NCBI RefSeq assembly: GCF_026626635.1
Contig: NZ_JAPNKA010000001.1
Coordinates: forward strand, 7,874,001 to 7,938,000
Source: Archangium lansingense
GTDB lineage: Bacteria; Myxococcota; Myxococcia; Myxococcales; Myxococcaceae
DNA: 64,000 nt
Direction: 5' to 3'
Shown here: positions 35,201 to 43,695 of the stretch, one piece after another
Layout of the letters: every line of letters begins with the position of its first letter
Numbering within the stretch: the first letter of the stretch is position 1
Program-made: the position numbers and the translations under genes
The notes under the pieces: model-generated
What the model saw: only the letters and a program-made list of their open reading frames with translations
Databases searched by the model: none
Told to the model about the DNA's origin: nothing

Positions 35201-36873
35201 GGCTCCTGGGCGTACAGCTCCTCGCCCATGCGCAGGTACTGCGCACCGCCACCGGGGAACATGAAGACCACCGGCCGGTCCTCGAGCCGGCCGCTCTCCG
35301 TGACGAGGCGCTCCGGGTCACCCGACGCAAGCGCCTCAGCGGCATCCTGCGTGTCCTCGCACACGAGGAAGCGGCGATGCGGGAACGTCTTGCGGCCCCG
35401 CTGGAGCGTGTACGCCACATCGGCCAGTTCCAGCTCGGGGTGATGCTCGAGGTGCGCCGCCAGCCGCTGGGTCGCCGCCTCCAGTGCCGTCTCCGTCTTC
35501 GCGGACAGCACCAGCAGCTTCCAAGGCCGGCCCGCGCCAGTGGCGGGCAGCGCGGGAGGCTGCTCCAGGATGGCGTGGGCATTGGTGCCCCCAATACCGA
35601 ACGAGCTGACACCCGCGCGCCGCGGGCCACTCTTCGGCCGCCACTCCTGGGCCTTCGCGTTGACGAAGAAGGGGCTGTGCTCCCAATCGATGTTGGGGTT
35701 GGGCTTCTCGAAGTGGAGCGTCGGGGGGATGAGGCCGTGCTCAACGGCGAGCGTGGCCTTGATGAGGCCGGCCACACCCGCGGCGGCATCCAGGTGCCCG
35801 ATGTTCGACTTCACCGAGCCCAGCGCGCAGAAGCGGTTGGCGTCCGTGGACTCGCGGAACACCTGCGTCAGCGCGGAGACCTCGATGGGATCTCCCAGCA
35901 GCGTGCCCGTACCGTGCGTCTCCACGTACTCAATCTGGTCCGGCGTGACACCGGCCATGGCCTGGGCGCGGGCGATGACCTCGACCTGGCCCTCCACGCT
36001 GGGCGCGGTGAAGCCCAGCTTCGAGGCGCCGTCGTTGTTGATGGCCGAGCCGCGGATGATGGCGTGAATGGGATTGCCATCCCGGAGCGCGTCCTCCAGG
36101 CGCTTGAGCACCACGACGCCCACGCCACTGCCGAAGACAGTGCCCTGGCCATTCGCATCGAAGGGCCGGCAGTGCCCATCCGGGGAGGCGATACCGCCCG
36201 GCTGGTGCATGTAGCCGGTGCGCTGGGGCACATCCACGGAGACGCCGCCCGCGACGGCCACGTCACACTGGAAGCCCAGTAGGGCCTGGCACGCCAGGTG
36301 GGTCGCCACCAGCGAGGTGGAGCAGCCCGTCTGCACGTCGAGGCTGGGGCCTCGCAGATCCAGGTGGTACGCGAGCCGCGTGGCGAGGAAGTCCTTGTCG
36401 TTGCCGATCATCACCTGGAAGGTGTCGCCGGCCTCGATGAGCTCGCGGTGGGTGAGGAGGTTGAAGAGCAGGTAGGTGCTGAGGCTCGTGCCGGCGAACA
36501 CGCCGACGGAGCGAGGGCCATCAGGCTCGAAGCCCGAGCGCTCCAGGGCCTCCCACGCGCACTCCAGGAAGGCGCGGTGCTGCGGATCCATCAGCGCCGC
36601 CTCCCTCGGGGAGTACCCGAAGAAGCCCGCGTCGAACAGGTCCACGCCTTCCAGCACGGCGCCAGCCTTGACGAAGTCCGACGACCGCAGCGCGGCTTCG
36701 GGGACACCCCGAGCCCGCAGCTCGTCGTCCGTGAAGGAGCGAATGCCCTCCACGCCCTCGCGCAGGTTGCGCCAGAACGCCTCCACGTCGGGGGCGCCGG
36801 GGAAGCGGCCCGCCATGCCGACGATGGCAATGGCCAGCTCGTCGACTCCCTCCGGGGGATTCTGCTCGTCCAT
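32263..36873 (-). CDS. Type I PKS module KS-AT-KR-ACP with altered KR
   Basis: Residue numbers count from a GTG at 36,885 that overlaps the NRPS stop as GTGA. The ATG at 36,873 (residue 5), with AAGGAG about 11 nt upstream, is the better start. KS is about 15-440 (Cys188 in TGCSTSL, His324, His364). AT is about 540-870 (Ser635 in GHSVGEY). Its usual HAFH/YASH position reads VAAHS, and the FPGQGxQ motif reads FPGGGAQ, so its extender is not predictable. KR is about 1145-1345 (GGLGGIG intact, Ser at 1300-1301). ACP is about 1440-1505 (Ser1471 in DLGGNSLIG). The KR active-site Tyr is His1314 (GQVEHCAANAF), so reduction is doubtful and the beta-keto group may persist. It receives the acyl-glycyl chain from the NRPS. 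Confidence 0.9.
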   Translation of the reverse strand: MDEQNPPEGVDELAIAIVGMAGRFPGAPDVEAFWRNLREGVEGIRSFTDDELRARGVPEAALRSSDFVKAGAVLEGVDLFDAGFFGYSPREAALMDPQHRAFLECAWEALERSGFEPDGPRSVGVFAGTSLSTYLLFNLLTHRELIEAGDTFQVMIGNDKDFLATRLAYHLDLRGPSLDVQTGCSTSLVATHLACQALLGFQCDVAVAGGVSVDVPQRTGYMHQPGGIASPDGHCRPFDANGQGTVFGSGVGVVVLKRLEDALRDGNPIHAIIRGSAINNDGASKLGFTAPSVEGQVEVIARAQAMAGVTPDQIEYVETHGTGTLLGDPIEVSALTQVFRESTDANRFCALGSVKSNIGHLDAAAGVAGLIKATLAVEHGLIPPTLHFEKPNPNIDWEHSPFFVNAKAQEWRPKSGPRRAGVSSFGIGGTNAHAILEQPPALPATGAGRPWKLLVLSAKTETALEAATQRLAAHLEHHPELELADVAYTLQRGRKTFPHRRFLVCEDTQDAAEALASGDPERLVTESGRLEDRPVVFMFPGGGAQYLRMGEELYAQEPVFREHFDKCAALLRRSAGLALHDIVYPAKTAEEAEAKLTRTSTALPALFVVEYCLARLWMSWGIEPRAMIGHSVGEYVAACLAGVFSLEDALALVCERGRLFEKLPRGEMVSVSLSEQDMRPLLGDHLSLAALNGPEQCVVAGDSAAVERLVAELGTRGIEFRRLHIDVAAHSHLVEPILPAFGAFVAKLKLSAPTRPFVSGVSGTWITPAEATSPDYWVRHLRQTVRFGQGIQTLLSEPKHVLLEVGPGRTLSSLARLQIDRASTVITAASMRSPRENQSDGAFLLTTLGRLWQAGVRVPWARVHEGERRRYVVLPTYPFERRRHWMDPRPVHTSSPAASLQKRPEVSDWFYLPSWKRALPPAPPAKAEPQRWLLFVDSHGLGHLLARRLQDAGHTVITVSAGESFCRAGEGAYELQPHRREDYSTLLASLSEEERLPERIVHLWSVGEPEPGEAGRARVQQLGFDSLLLLAQALGALPPAARHLDVLSTGVQAVTGHESLCPDKATVLGPCRVLPREMPRLTCRSIDVELEGSTERTDALVTRLLAELSVPAAGATVALRGHHRWEQSFEPVRLPPAAPRLRQRGTYLITGGLGGIGLVLAEHLARTVQARLVLVGRSSFPARTEWDGWLATHGEADATSRRIQQLRTLESLGAEVLVLRADVGDASRMEAVLQQARDTFGELHGVIHAAGVPAGGLSQFKTAEAVASVFQPKIRGTWVLHTLLRGTPLDFFLLCSSRTAIVGDFGQVEHCAANAFLDAFAQQRAAEGDGPVFAVGWDTWKEVGQAVTTAMPDSLKHLRDALLEHALSSTEGLQVFDRVLSAGLPQVLVSTQDFSAVLANGPALFQDVTASLGDALSSAVADGDVDAAAGAPAGGDLGQKLASIWQRLLGVERVNPHDNFFDLGGNSLIGLKVIAEVKRTLGVDLPTVSLFENPTLGALTRLLGGGPEPEAAPTFTERRTRGAQRRDRLLRKLDTK

Positions 36874-36881
36874 GGGACTGC

Positions 36882-39800
36882 TCACTCCTTCCGGGTGGCC
36901 CGTTGGCGCTGACGCCGAAGAACCTCGACCTGACGCCGGGCCCGGTCCTGGGCGCTCTCGATGGAGACGCGCGCCGAGGGGGCCTCACTCAGCCAGGTGG
37001 CCAGCGAGGCAATGGTGGGATGTTCCAGCAGCTTCACCAGCTGCAGCTCTGGGTGGTCCGCCTTCAGCCGGTGGTGCACCTGCACCATCTGCAACGAGTG
37101 GCCGCCCAGATCGAAAAAGCTGTCGTGAATGCCTACGCGCTCCAGGCGGAGGACCTCTCGCCACACGGCGGCGATGTGCTCCTCCAACTGCCCGCGAGGG
37201 GCCACATAGGTGGTGGCCGTGTCGCGCCTCGCCTCGGAGGGAGCGGGCAGCGCCTTGCGGTCCACCTTCCCATTGGGCGTCAGCGGCAGCCGCTCCAGCG
37301 CAACGAAGAGCGACGGCACCATGTGCTCGGGCAGGTGCTTCTGGAGGAAGGCGCGCAGCGCGGCGGCCTCTGGAGCCGCCTCCGCCGAGGGCACCACGTA
37401 GGCCACGAGCGTCGTGTCCCCGGGCGTGTCCTCGCGCGCCACGACCACGGCCTCGCGCACGCCGGGATGGCGAGTCAGCGCCGTCTCCACCTCGCCCGTC
37501 TCGATGCGGAAGCCGCGCACCTTGACCTGGTGGTCCACACGGCCCAGGAACTCCACCGTCCCGTCGGCGCGCCACCGCGCCAGGTCGCCCGTGCGGTACA
37601 TGCGCGCACCGGACTCACGGCTGAAGGGGTCCGGCAGGAAGCGCTCCGCAGTGAGCTCCGGCCGCTCATGGTAGCCACGCGTCACACCGCCGCCCGCGAG
37701 GTACAGCTCCCCGGGCACGCCCACGGGGACGGGCTGGAGGGACGGGTTCAGCACGTACATCCGCGTGCGGGCGATGGGCCGGCCGATGGGCACCGGACCG
37801 GTCGTCTCCTGCACCTCGTGCGTGGAGGACCAGACAGTGGTCTCGGTGGGGCCGTACATGTTCAGGAGCCCGCCCGGGACAGCCTGACGGAGAGTACCCG
37901 CCAGCGGGGTGGGCAGGGCCTCGCCACCCACCAGCAGCCGGCGCAGGCCGGACATTGCCTCCACGGTCTCCGCGTCGAGCGTGAGCGCCCGGGCATGAGA
38001 AGGCGTGCACTGCAGGTGGGTGATGCGGTGCCGGCGGAGCTGCTCGGGCAGCGAGGGCACATCACCACTGCGACGGCCATCCCGCTCCGTGAGCCGGCGG
38101 AGTTGGTCCAGGGCAGGCAGACTCTCCAGCACCGCGTCGGAGTCGATGCCGAAGTCGATGAGACAGCCGAGCTCGTCCACGCCCAGCTCGCGCACCCGCT
38201 CCACCATTTCGCGGCAGCCACGCGGCGTACCGAAGAGACCACTCGTCTCGAAGTAGCGCTCGAAGGCGTGCGCGACGATCCGGTCGAGGTCCGCCGGCCG
38301 CAGCGAGCGGGCATCCACGTCCATCCCCAGGCTGCGCCCGATGCCCGTCATCAGGTCCAGCGAGCTGCGCAGGTACGCCTTGAAGGGGGCCTCGACCCGG
38401 GCCTTCACGCGCTCCAGGTCGGGGTCCACGTACGTGTGCAGCATGAGGGTGACGTGGCCCTGGCCAGGACGGCCGCTGGCACGCCAGGCCTCGCGGTAGA
38501 GGGCAATCTTCCCGCCCAGCTCCTCCAGGCTCTGGCCCAACAGGTGGGTGAGGACGTAGGCACCGGCCGCGCCCGCGGAACGGAACGTCTCCGGATTGCC
38601 GGCGGCCGTGAGCCACACGGGCAGCTCGCGCTGAACAGGCTGGGGCCGCAGCCGCACCTCCACCGGCGTGCCGGCGCCGCCCGGGTAGCTCACCGTCTCG
38701 CCGCGCCAGAGCCGGCGGATGACGTCCAGGCCCTCCATCATCACCTCCTTGCGCCTGGCGTAGCGCTCGGGGGCGAAGACGAAGTCGTCCGCGTGCCAGC
38801 CGGAGGCGATGGACAGGCCCACGCGTCCGCGCGAGAGGTTGTCCACCACGGCCCACTCCTCGGCCACGCGCACGGGGTGGTGCAGGGGCAGCACGACGCT
38901 GCCCGCGCGGATGCTCACGCGCTCCGTGATGGCAGCCACGGCCGCGCCGGTGACGGAAGGATTGGGGTAGAGGCCGCCGAAGGCATGGAAGTGGCGCTCC
39001 GGCGTCCAGATGGCCGAGAAGCCGTTGCGGTCCGCGAACCGGGCGCCCTCCATCAGCAGGCGGTAGCGATCACGGCCCTGCTGCTCCGAGTCATCCGCGA
39101 AATAGAAGAGGCTGAAGTCCAGGGGCTTCGCGGCAGCGCTCGTCTTGCGGCGCCGGGCGCGCAGGGCCGCGGCATCGTCCCCCTGGAGAACGACCTTGAA
39201 GCCGCGCGTGAGCGTCCACAGCAGCTCCAGCACGGAGATGTCGAAGGAGATGCTGGTGAGTGCCAGCCACGAGCCCTCGGGCGTATCACCCAGCCGCTGG
39301 TCCATGGCGGCGAAGAACCGGGTGACGGTCTCGTGAGGCACCATCACGCCCTTGGGCCTACCGGTGGAGCCCGAGGTGTAGATGACGTAAGCGACACTGG
39401 AGGGCGACGCGGCGCGACCAGCAACCTCCTGCGTGGGCCCAGCCTCCAGGGCGTCCACCCGCACCTCTGTCACGTCCGGTCCAGCGAGCGCGCCGGCCAG
39501 ATGCGACTGGGTGACGAGCACCCGCGCTCCGCAGTCCCGCAGCATGTACAGCAGGCGCTCGCGGGGGTAGTCCGGATCCAGCGGCACATAGGCGCCCCCG
39601 GCCTCGAGGACGCCGAGCAGCGACACCACCGTGTCCACGGAGCGCTCCACGCTGATGCCCACGCGTGTCTCTGGACCCACCCCCAGCGCGCGCAGCCGGA
39701 CGGCGAGCGCCCTGACACGGTCGCGCAGCTGCGCGTACGTGAGCGACTCGTCTTCGTGGACCACGGCAATGGCGTCGGGCGTCTTCGCCGCTTGGGCGGA

Positions 39801-42800
39801 GAACTGCTCGTGGATGCACGCCGCGGCGCCCTGGCTGTCCGTGAGGTCGTTCCAGCCCTCCAGCACCTGCTGCCGCTCGGGGCCAGTCAGCAGGGGGAGT
39901 GCGTCCACGCGGAGCCCGGGCGCATCCACCACACCACGGAGCAGCACCTCGAGGTGCCCCGCCAGGCGGCGAATGGTGGCCTCCTCGAAGAGGTCCGTCC
40001 GGAACTCCAGCGCGCCAGCGAGTCCCTCGGGGCCCTCGGCGAATACCAGTGAGAGGTCGAACTTGGACGTCCCCGCCACGGCTCCGTCGGGCGTGGAGAG
40101 CTCCGGACGCCAACGCATGTGCGGCACGTCGGTGTTCACCACCGGCAAGCTCTCCAGCATGAAGCTCGTCTGGACGAGCGGGCTTCCATCCCCGGAGCGG
40201 GAGGCATTCGTCGCGGCGACAACCTCCTCGAAGGGCAGCTCCCCGTGCGTAAGCGCCTCACGCACCTGCTCTCGGACCCGCCGCAGCAGCTCGAGGAACG
40301 TAGGCCCGTCGGACAGGTCGCAGCGGATGACGAGCGTGTTCGCCAGGAACCCGACGAGCTCCCTCACCGCCGTGCGCTCGCGGTGGGCCGCGACGGTGCC
40401 TACGCCGAAGTCCGCCTGGCCCGAGTAGCGGTGCAGAAGCGTCGCGTAGGCGGTCAGCAGGGTGACGTAGAGCGTGCACCCCTCGCGTCGGCCGAGGGCG
40501 CGGAGCGCGTCCGTCAGAGCGCGTGGCAACTGGAACGTGACGGTGGCACCGCGCGAGCCCTGCTCCCGCGACCGGGCGTGGTCCGTCGGCAGTTCCAGAC
40601 GGGGCAGCCCCTGGAGGCTACGAGCCCAGAAGGCACGCTGAGCGGTGAGGGTCGGAACGAGCGCCCGCTGCCAACGTGCATAGTCCACGTACTGGAGCGC
40701 AGGGGGCGACAGCGGCTCCCCTGCCCCACGCGCGAAGGCGCCATAGAGCGCGGCAAGCTCCTGGGCCAGCACGCCGATGGACCACCCATCCGTGATGATG
40801 TGGTGCTGGGTGAGCAGCAGCACATGCTCCGAGTCCCCGAGCCGCACCAGGTCCGCGTGAAAGAGCGGGCCCTCGGTGAGCGAGAACGGCGTCCGCCCGC
40901 GAGCCAGGGCGAACTCCCGCAGCGCCTGCTCCCGCTCGGAGGACGGCCCTGACGCCAGGTCCTGCCGGCCCAGCGGCAGCGAGGCGGCGGGAAGCACGCG
41001 CTGACGAGGCTCGCCATCCACCTCGGGGAAGATGGTGCGGAGGATGGCATGGCGACGCACCAGCGCATCCAGGGCCCGCTCCAGCGCGCCCGCGTCCAGG
41101 GGGCCCTCCATCCGCAGCCCGAACTGGACGTTGTAGAGCGGAACGCCCGGCATGAGCCGATCGAGGAACCACAGCCGGAACTGGCCTGAAGACAGAAGCA
41201 GGTCCCCGTCGAGCGAGGCCGCATGCAGCGCCGGGCCTTCCTGCACGGTACCCAACCGCGACCGCTCCCACGCGGCCAGCAGCGCATCGGACACCGCCTC
41301 CAGCGTCGGGTGCTCCCAGAGGAACGTGGCCGGCACCGGAGTACCGAGCGACGCCTCCAGGCGCGCCTGCAGCTCCATCATCGCCAGCGAGTCCAGTCCC
41401 AGCCCGGCCAGAGGCAGGGTCCGCGACAGGCTCGCTGGCGTGGTACGGCTCGCACGAGCCACCTCGGCGCGAACGAAGTCCTCCACCCTCCCCCGCCGCT
41501 CGCCTTCGGACAGGGCGGGCAGCACGTCGCGCAGCGGGGCCAACGACTCGCCACCGACCTCCGCGGCGCGCTCCGCCCCAGCGACGACAGTCTGCTCCAC
41601 CACGTCCAGCGTGCCCTGGAGAAACGCCTCGCGGCAGGCACGGCGCTGGATCTTCCCGCTGGACGTCTTGGGAATCGTGCGCGGCTGCAGCAGGACGACG
41701 GCGTGCACGTGCGCTGAATGCTCATCGGCGATGGCGCGGCGGATGGCCTCGGCGACGCCTTCCGTCCCGGTGGCGCTCCCGCGGGTGTCCACCTCGGCCA
41801 CCAGCACCAGGCGCTCCTCGCCCTCCACATCCACGGAGAAGGAGGCGGAGCAGCCCGCGCGCACGGCCGAATGCGCGCGCTCGGAGGTGAACTCCACGTC
41901 CTGCGGGTAGAGGTTGCGCCCGCGCAGGATGATGAGGTCCTTCAGGCGGCCAGTGATGTAGAGCTCGCCGTCCAGGAGGAAGCCCAGGTCTCCGGTGCGC
42001 AGCCAGGGCCCGCTCCCGTCCTCCAGACGGGTACCGAAGGCGCGCTCGCTCTCCTCTGGGCGATTCCAGTAGCCGCCGGCCACGCTCGGGCCCGCCACCC
42101 AGATCTCCCCCACCTCGCCGGGGGCGCAGGCCGTGCGCGTCTCCGGGCGCAGGATGCGCAGCTGCTGATCCTCCGCGCTCCGGCCCACGGAGACGAGGAC
42201 ACGCGCGTTCTCATCCCCTGGGGCCACCTGCCGAGCCTGGTCGCGCCCCAGCGCCTCGACATCCACGGGCAACTCCCGGACGCCCGTCATGGCGGTGCCG
42301 CCCGTAACGATGAGCGTCGCCTCCGCCAGTCCATAGCAGGGGTAGAACGCCTGCGGCCGGAAGCCACGGGGCGCGAACGTCTCCGCGAAGCGACGCAGCG
42401 TCTCCACGCGCGTCGGCTCGGCGCCGTTGAAGGCGACCGTCCAGCAGCTCAGGTCCAGGCGCTCCAGGACGTCGGGCGTGACCTTCCGGACGCACAGGTC
42501 ATACGCGAAGTTGGGACCGCCGCTCGTCGTGGCGCGGTAGTGAGACACCGCCTCCAGCCAGCGCAGGGGGCGCTGCAGGAAGGCAATGGGCGACATCAGC
42601 GTGCACGGAAAGCCCAGGTACAGCGGCTGGATCACGTTGCCGATGAGCCCCATGTCATGGAACACCGGCAGCCAGCCCATGCCCACCGAGTACTGGTCGT
42701 GCCCAAAGCCACGGCGGATGAGCCGCTCGTTGTGCAGGATGTTGGCGTGGCTGAGCATCACGCCCTTGGGCGTGCCCGTCGAGCCAGAGGTGTACTGAAG

Positions 42801-43331
42801 GAAGGCGAGCGTGTCGGCGCGCAGGTCCGGCCGGCGCCAGGCATCCGCCCGCATGTCGTCGGGCACGTCGGTGGCGAGCCACGTGAGCGCGCCCAGCTCC
42901 GGCGCCTGAGGCAGCATCACCTCCGCCATCTCCCGCAGGAAGGACGTCGTCAGCACATAACGAGCGCCGCAGTCCTGCGCGATGGCGCGAAGCCGGGGCA
43001 GCGTGCGATCCAGCCGACCCGGATCCGGCGGGTACACGGGCACGGCCACCACGCCCGCGTAGAGGCAGCCCATGAACGCCGACACGAACTCCAGCCCCGG
43101 CGGGAACAGGAGCAACGCCCGCTCCCCCTTTGCCCCCGCCTCCTGCAGCAGGCCGCCGATGCCTCGGGCCAGCTGGTCCACGTGGCCGAACGTCCACTCC
43201 TGACTCGGGCCCTCTATGTCCCCGGTCTCGAGGAACCGGTAGAGCAGCGCGTCCTTCTGCTGGTCCGCACGGAACCGCAGCACGTCAACGAGGGTCGCGA
43301 ACGAATCGGGCTCGGGGCTGGAGGCGCGCAT
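36882..43331 (-). CDS. Hybrid loading NRPS: FAAL-ACP-C-A(glycine, embedded luciferase-like monooxygenase)-PCP
   Basis: About 2,150 residues (numbered from the GTG at 43,334; ATG at 43,331 preferred). Fatty-acyl-AMP ligase spans about 10-575 (YTSGSTGTPKG, YGLAEAT). ACP has Ser649 (GLGLDSL). Condensation spans about 705-1150 (HHIITDG at 844-850). Adenylation spans 1165-2030, split by a flavin-dependent luciferase-like monooxygenase at about 1405-1745 (FSLFYFADDSEQQG, GFSAIWTPERHFHAFGG). PCP has Ser2080. The LLM is inserted between motifs A4 (FDISVLELL) and A5 (NMYGPTETTVW). Reading pocket residues gives D-I-L-Q-L-G-M-V-W-K, close to the known glycine code. It activates a fatty acid, condenses it with glycine and probably oxidises it, most likely at N or C-alpha. 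First gene of the operon. Confidence 0.92.
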   Translation of the reverse strand: MRASSPEPDSFATLVDVLRFRADQQKDALLYRFLETGDIEGPSQEWTFGHVDQLARGIGGLLQEAGAKGERALLLFPPGLEFVSAFMGCLYAGVVAVPVYPPDPGRLDRTLPRLRAIAQDCGARYVLTTSFLREMAEVMLPQAPELGALTWLATDVPDDMRADAWRRPDLRADTLAFLQYTSGSTGTPKGVMLSHANILHNERLIRRGFGHDQYSVGMGWLPVFHDMGLIGNVIQPLYLGFPCTLMSPIAFLQRPLRWLEAVSHYRATTSGGPNFAYDLCVRKVTPDVLERLDLSCWTVAFNGAEPTRVETLRRFAETFAPRGFRPQAFYPCYGLAEATLIVTGGTAMTGVRELPVDVEALGRDQARQVAPGDENARVLVSVGRSAEDQQLRILRPETRTACAPGEVGEIWVAGPSVAGGYWNRPEESERAFGTRLEDGSGPWLRTGDLGFLLDGELYITGRLKDLIILRGRNLYPQDVEFTSERAHSAVRAGCSASFSVDVEGEERLVLVAEVDTRGSATGTEGVAEAIRRAIADEHSAHVHAVVLLQPRTIPKTSSGKIQRRACREAFLQGTLDVVEQTVVAGAERAAEVGGESLAPLRDVLPALSEGERRGRVEDFVRAEVARASRTTPASLSRTLPLAGLGLDSLAMMELQARLEASLGTPVPATFLWEHPTLEAVSDALLAAWERSRLGTVQEGPALHAASLDGDLLLSSGQFRLWFLDRLMPGVPLYNVQFGLRMEGPLDAGALERALDALVRRHAILRTIFPEVDGEPRQRVLPAASLPLGRQDLASGPSSEREQALREFALARGRTPFSLTEGPLFHADLVRLGDSEHVLLLTQHHIITDGWSIGVLAQELAALYGAFARGAGEPLSPPALQYVDYARWQRALVPTLTAQRAFWARSLQGLPRLELPTDHARSREQGSRGATVTFQLPRALTDALRALGRREGCTLYVTLLTAYATLLHRYSGQADFGVGTVAAHRERTAVRELVGFLANTLVIRCDLSDGPTFLELLRRVREQVREALTHGELPFEEVVAATNASRSGDGSPLVQTSFMLESLPVVNTDVPHMRWRPELSTPDGAVAGTSKFDLSLVFAEGPEGLAGALEFRTDLFEEATIRRLAGHLEVLLRGVVDAPGLRVDALPLLTGPERQQVLEGWNDLTDSQGAAACIHEQFSAQAAKTPDAIAVVHEDESLTYAQLRDRVRALAVRLRALGVGPETRVGISVERSVDTVVSLLGVLEAGGAYVPLDPDYPRERLLYMLRDCGARVLVTQSHLAGALAGPDVTEVRVDALEAGPTQEVAGRAASPSSVAYVIYTSGSTGRPKGVMVPHETVTRFFAAMDQRLGDTPEGSWLALTSISFDISVLELLWTLTRGFKVVLQGDDAAALRARRRKTSAAAKPLDFSLFYFADDSEQQGRDRYRLLMEGARFADRNGFSAIWTPERHFHAFGGLYPNPSVTGAAVAAITERVSIRAGSVVLPLHHPVRVAEEWAVVDNLSRGRVGLSIASGWHADDFVFAPERYARRKEVMMEGLDVIRRLWRGETVSYPGGAGTPVEVRLRPQPVQRELPVWLTAAGNPETFRSAGAAGAYVLTHLLGQSLEELGGKIALYREAWRASGRPGQGHVTLMLHTYVDPDLERVKARVEAPFKAYLRSSLDLMTGIGRSLGMDVDARSLRPADLDRIVAHAFERYFETSGLFGTPRGCREMVERVRELGVDELGCLIDFGIDSDAVLESLPALDQLRRLTERDGRRSGDVPSLPEQLRRHRITHLQCTPSHARALTLDAETVEAMSGLRRLLVGGEALPTPLAGTLRQAVPGGLLNMYGPTETTVWSSTHEVQETTGPVPIGRPIARTRMYVLNPSLQPVPVGVPGELYLAGGGVTRGYHERPELTAERFLPDPFSRESGARMYRTGDLARWRADGTVEFLGRVDHQVKVRGFRIETGEVETALTRHPGVREAVVVAREDTPGDTTLVAYVVPSAEAAPEAAALRAFLQKHLPEHMVPSLFVALERLPLTPNGKVDRKALPAPSEARRDTATTYVAPRGQLEEHIAAVWREVLRLERVGIHDSFFDLGGHSLQMVQVHHRLKADHPELQLVKLLEHPTIASLATWLSEAPSARVSIESAQDRARRQVEVLRRQRQRATRKE

Positions 43332-43559
43332 CACGACGGCTCGAACGGGTAGACGAATCCCTGGGAGACGGCCGGCAGCGCCGCTCCTCGGTGACGGGGT
43401 GAAGACCTGTGGATGTCGGTGTCAACGCCAGACAACTGCAACGGTGCACAGTTGCCACCGGCGAGCACGTTGCTCCCCGGCCAGGTTGTGAGGATGTCGT
43501 TGAACACCGGGAGGTGGACCCCTCCCCGGAAACGGAACATCAAGGCAAACACTTCAACC
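43332..43559. other. Long 5' leader of the NRPS operon
   Basis: About 220 nt lie between the predicted transcription start (near 43,552) and the NRPS start codon. It has no gene. A small inverted repeat CAACTG-10-CAGTTG (43,433-43,454) is present. I do not recognise a riboswitch. Confidence 0.35.
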
Positions 43560-43588
43560 TGATAAACCAGCTAATGCGGAACTGTCAA
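43560..43588 (-). promoter_or_regulatory. Sigma-70-type promoter of the NRPS/PKS operon
   Basis: On the minus strand a perfect TTGACA (43,588-43,583) is followed by a 17-bp spacer and TTATCA (43,565-43,560). The surrounding AT content is clearly above the neighbourhood. No other gene start lies between it and the NRPS, so it is the best candidate for driving the 17.5-kb operon. Confidence 0.6.
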
Positions 43589-43695
43589 TACTTACTGGAA
43601 ACACTGGACCGCGTCTGGCTGCGACGGCGTGGCGTCACTCAAGGCTCGAGAGTACGCCACCCCCTTTGTCACGCGCGTCTCGACGCGCGCTGACC

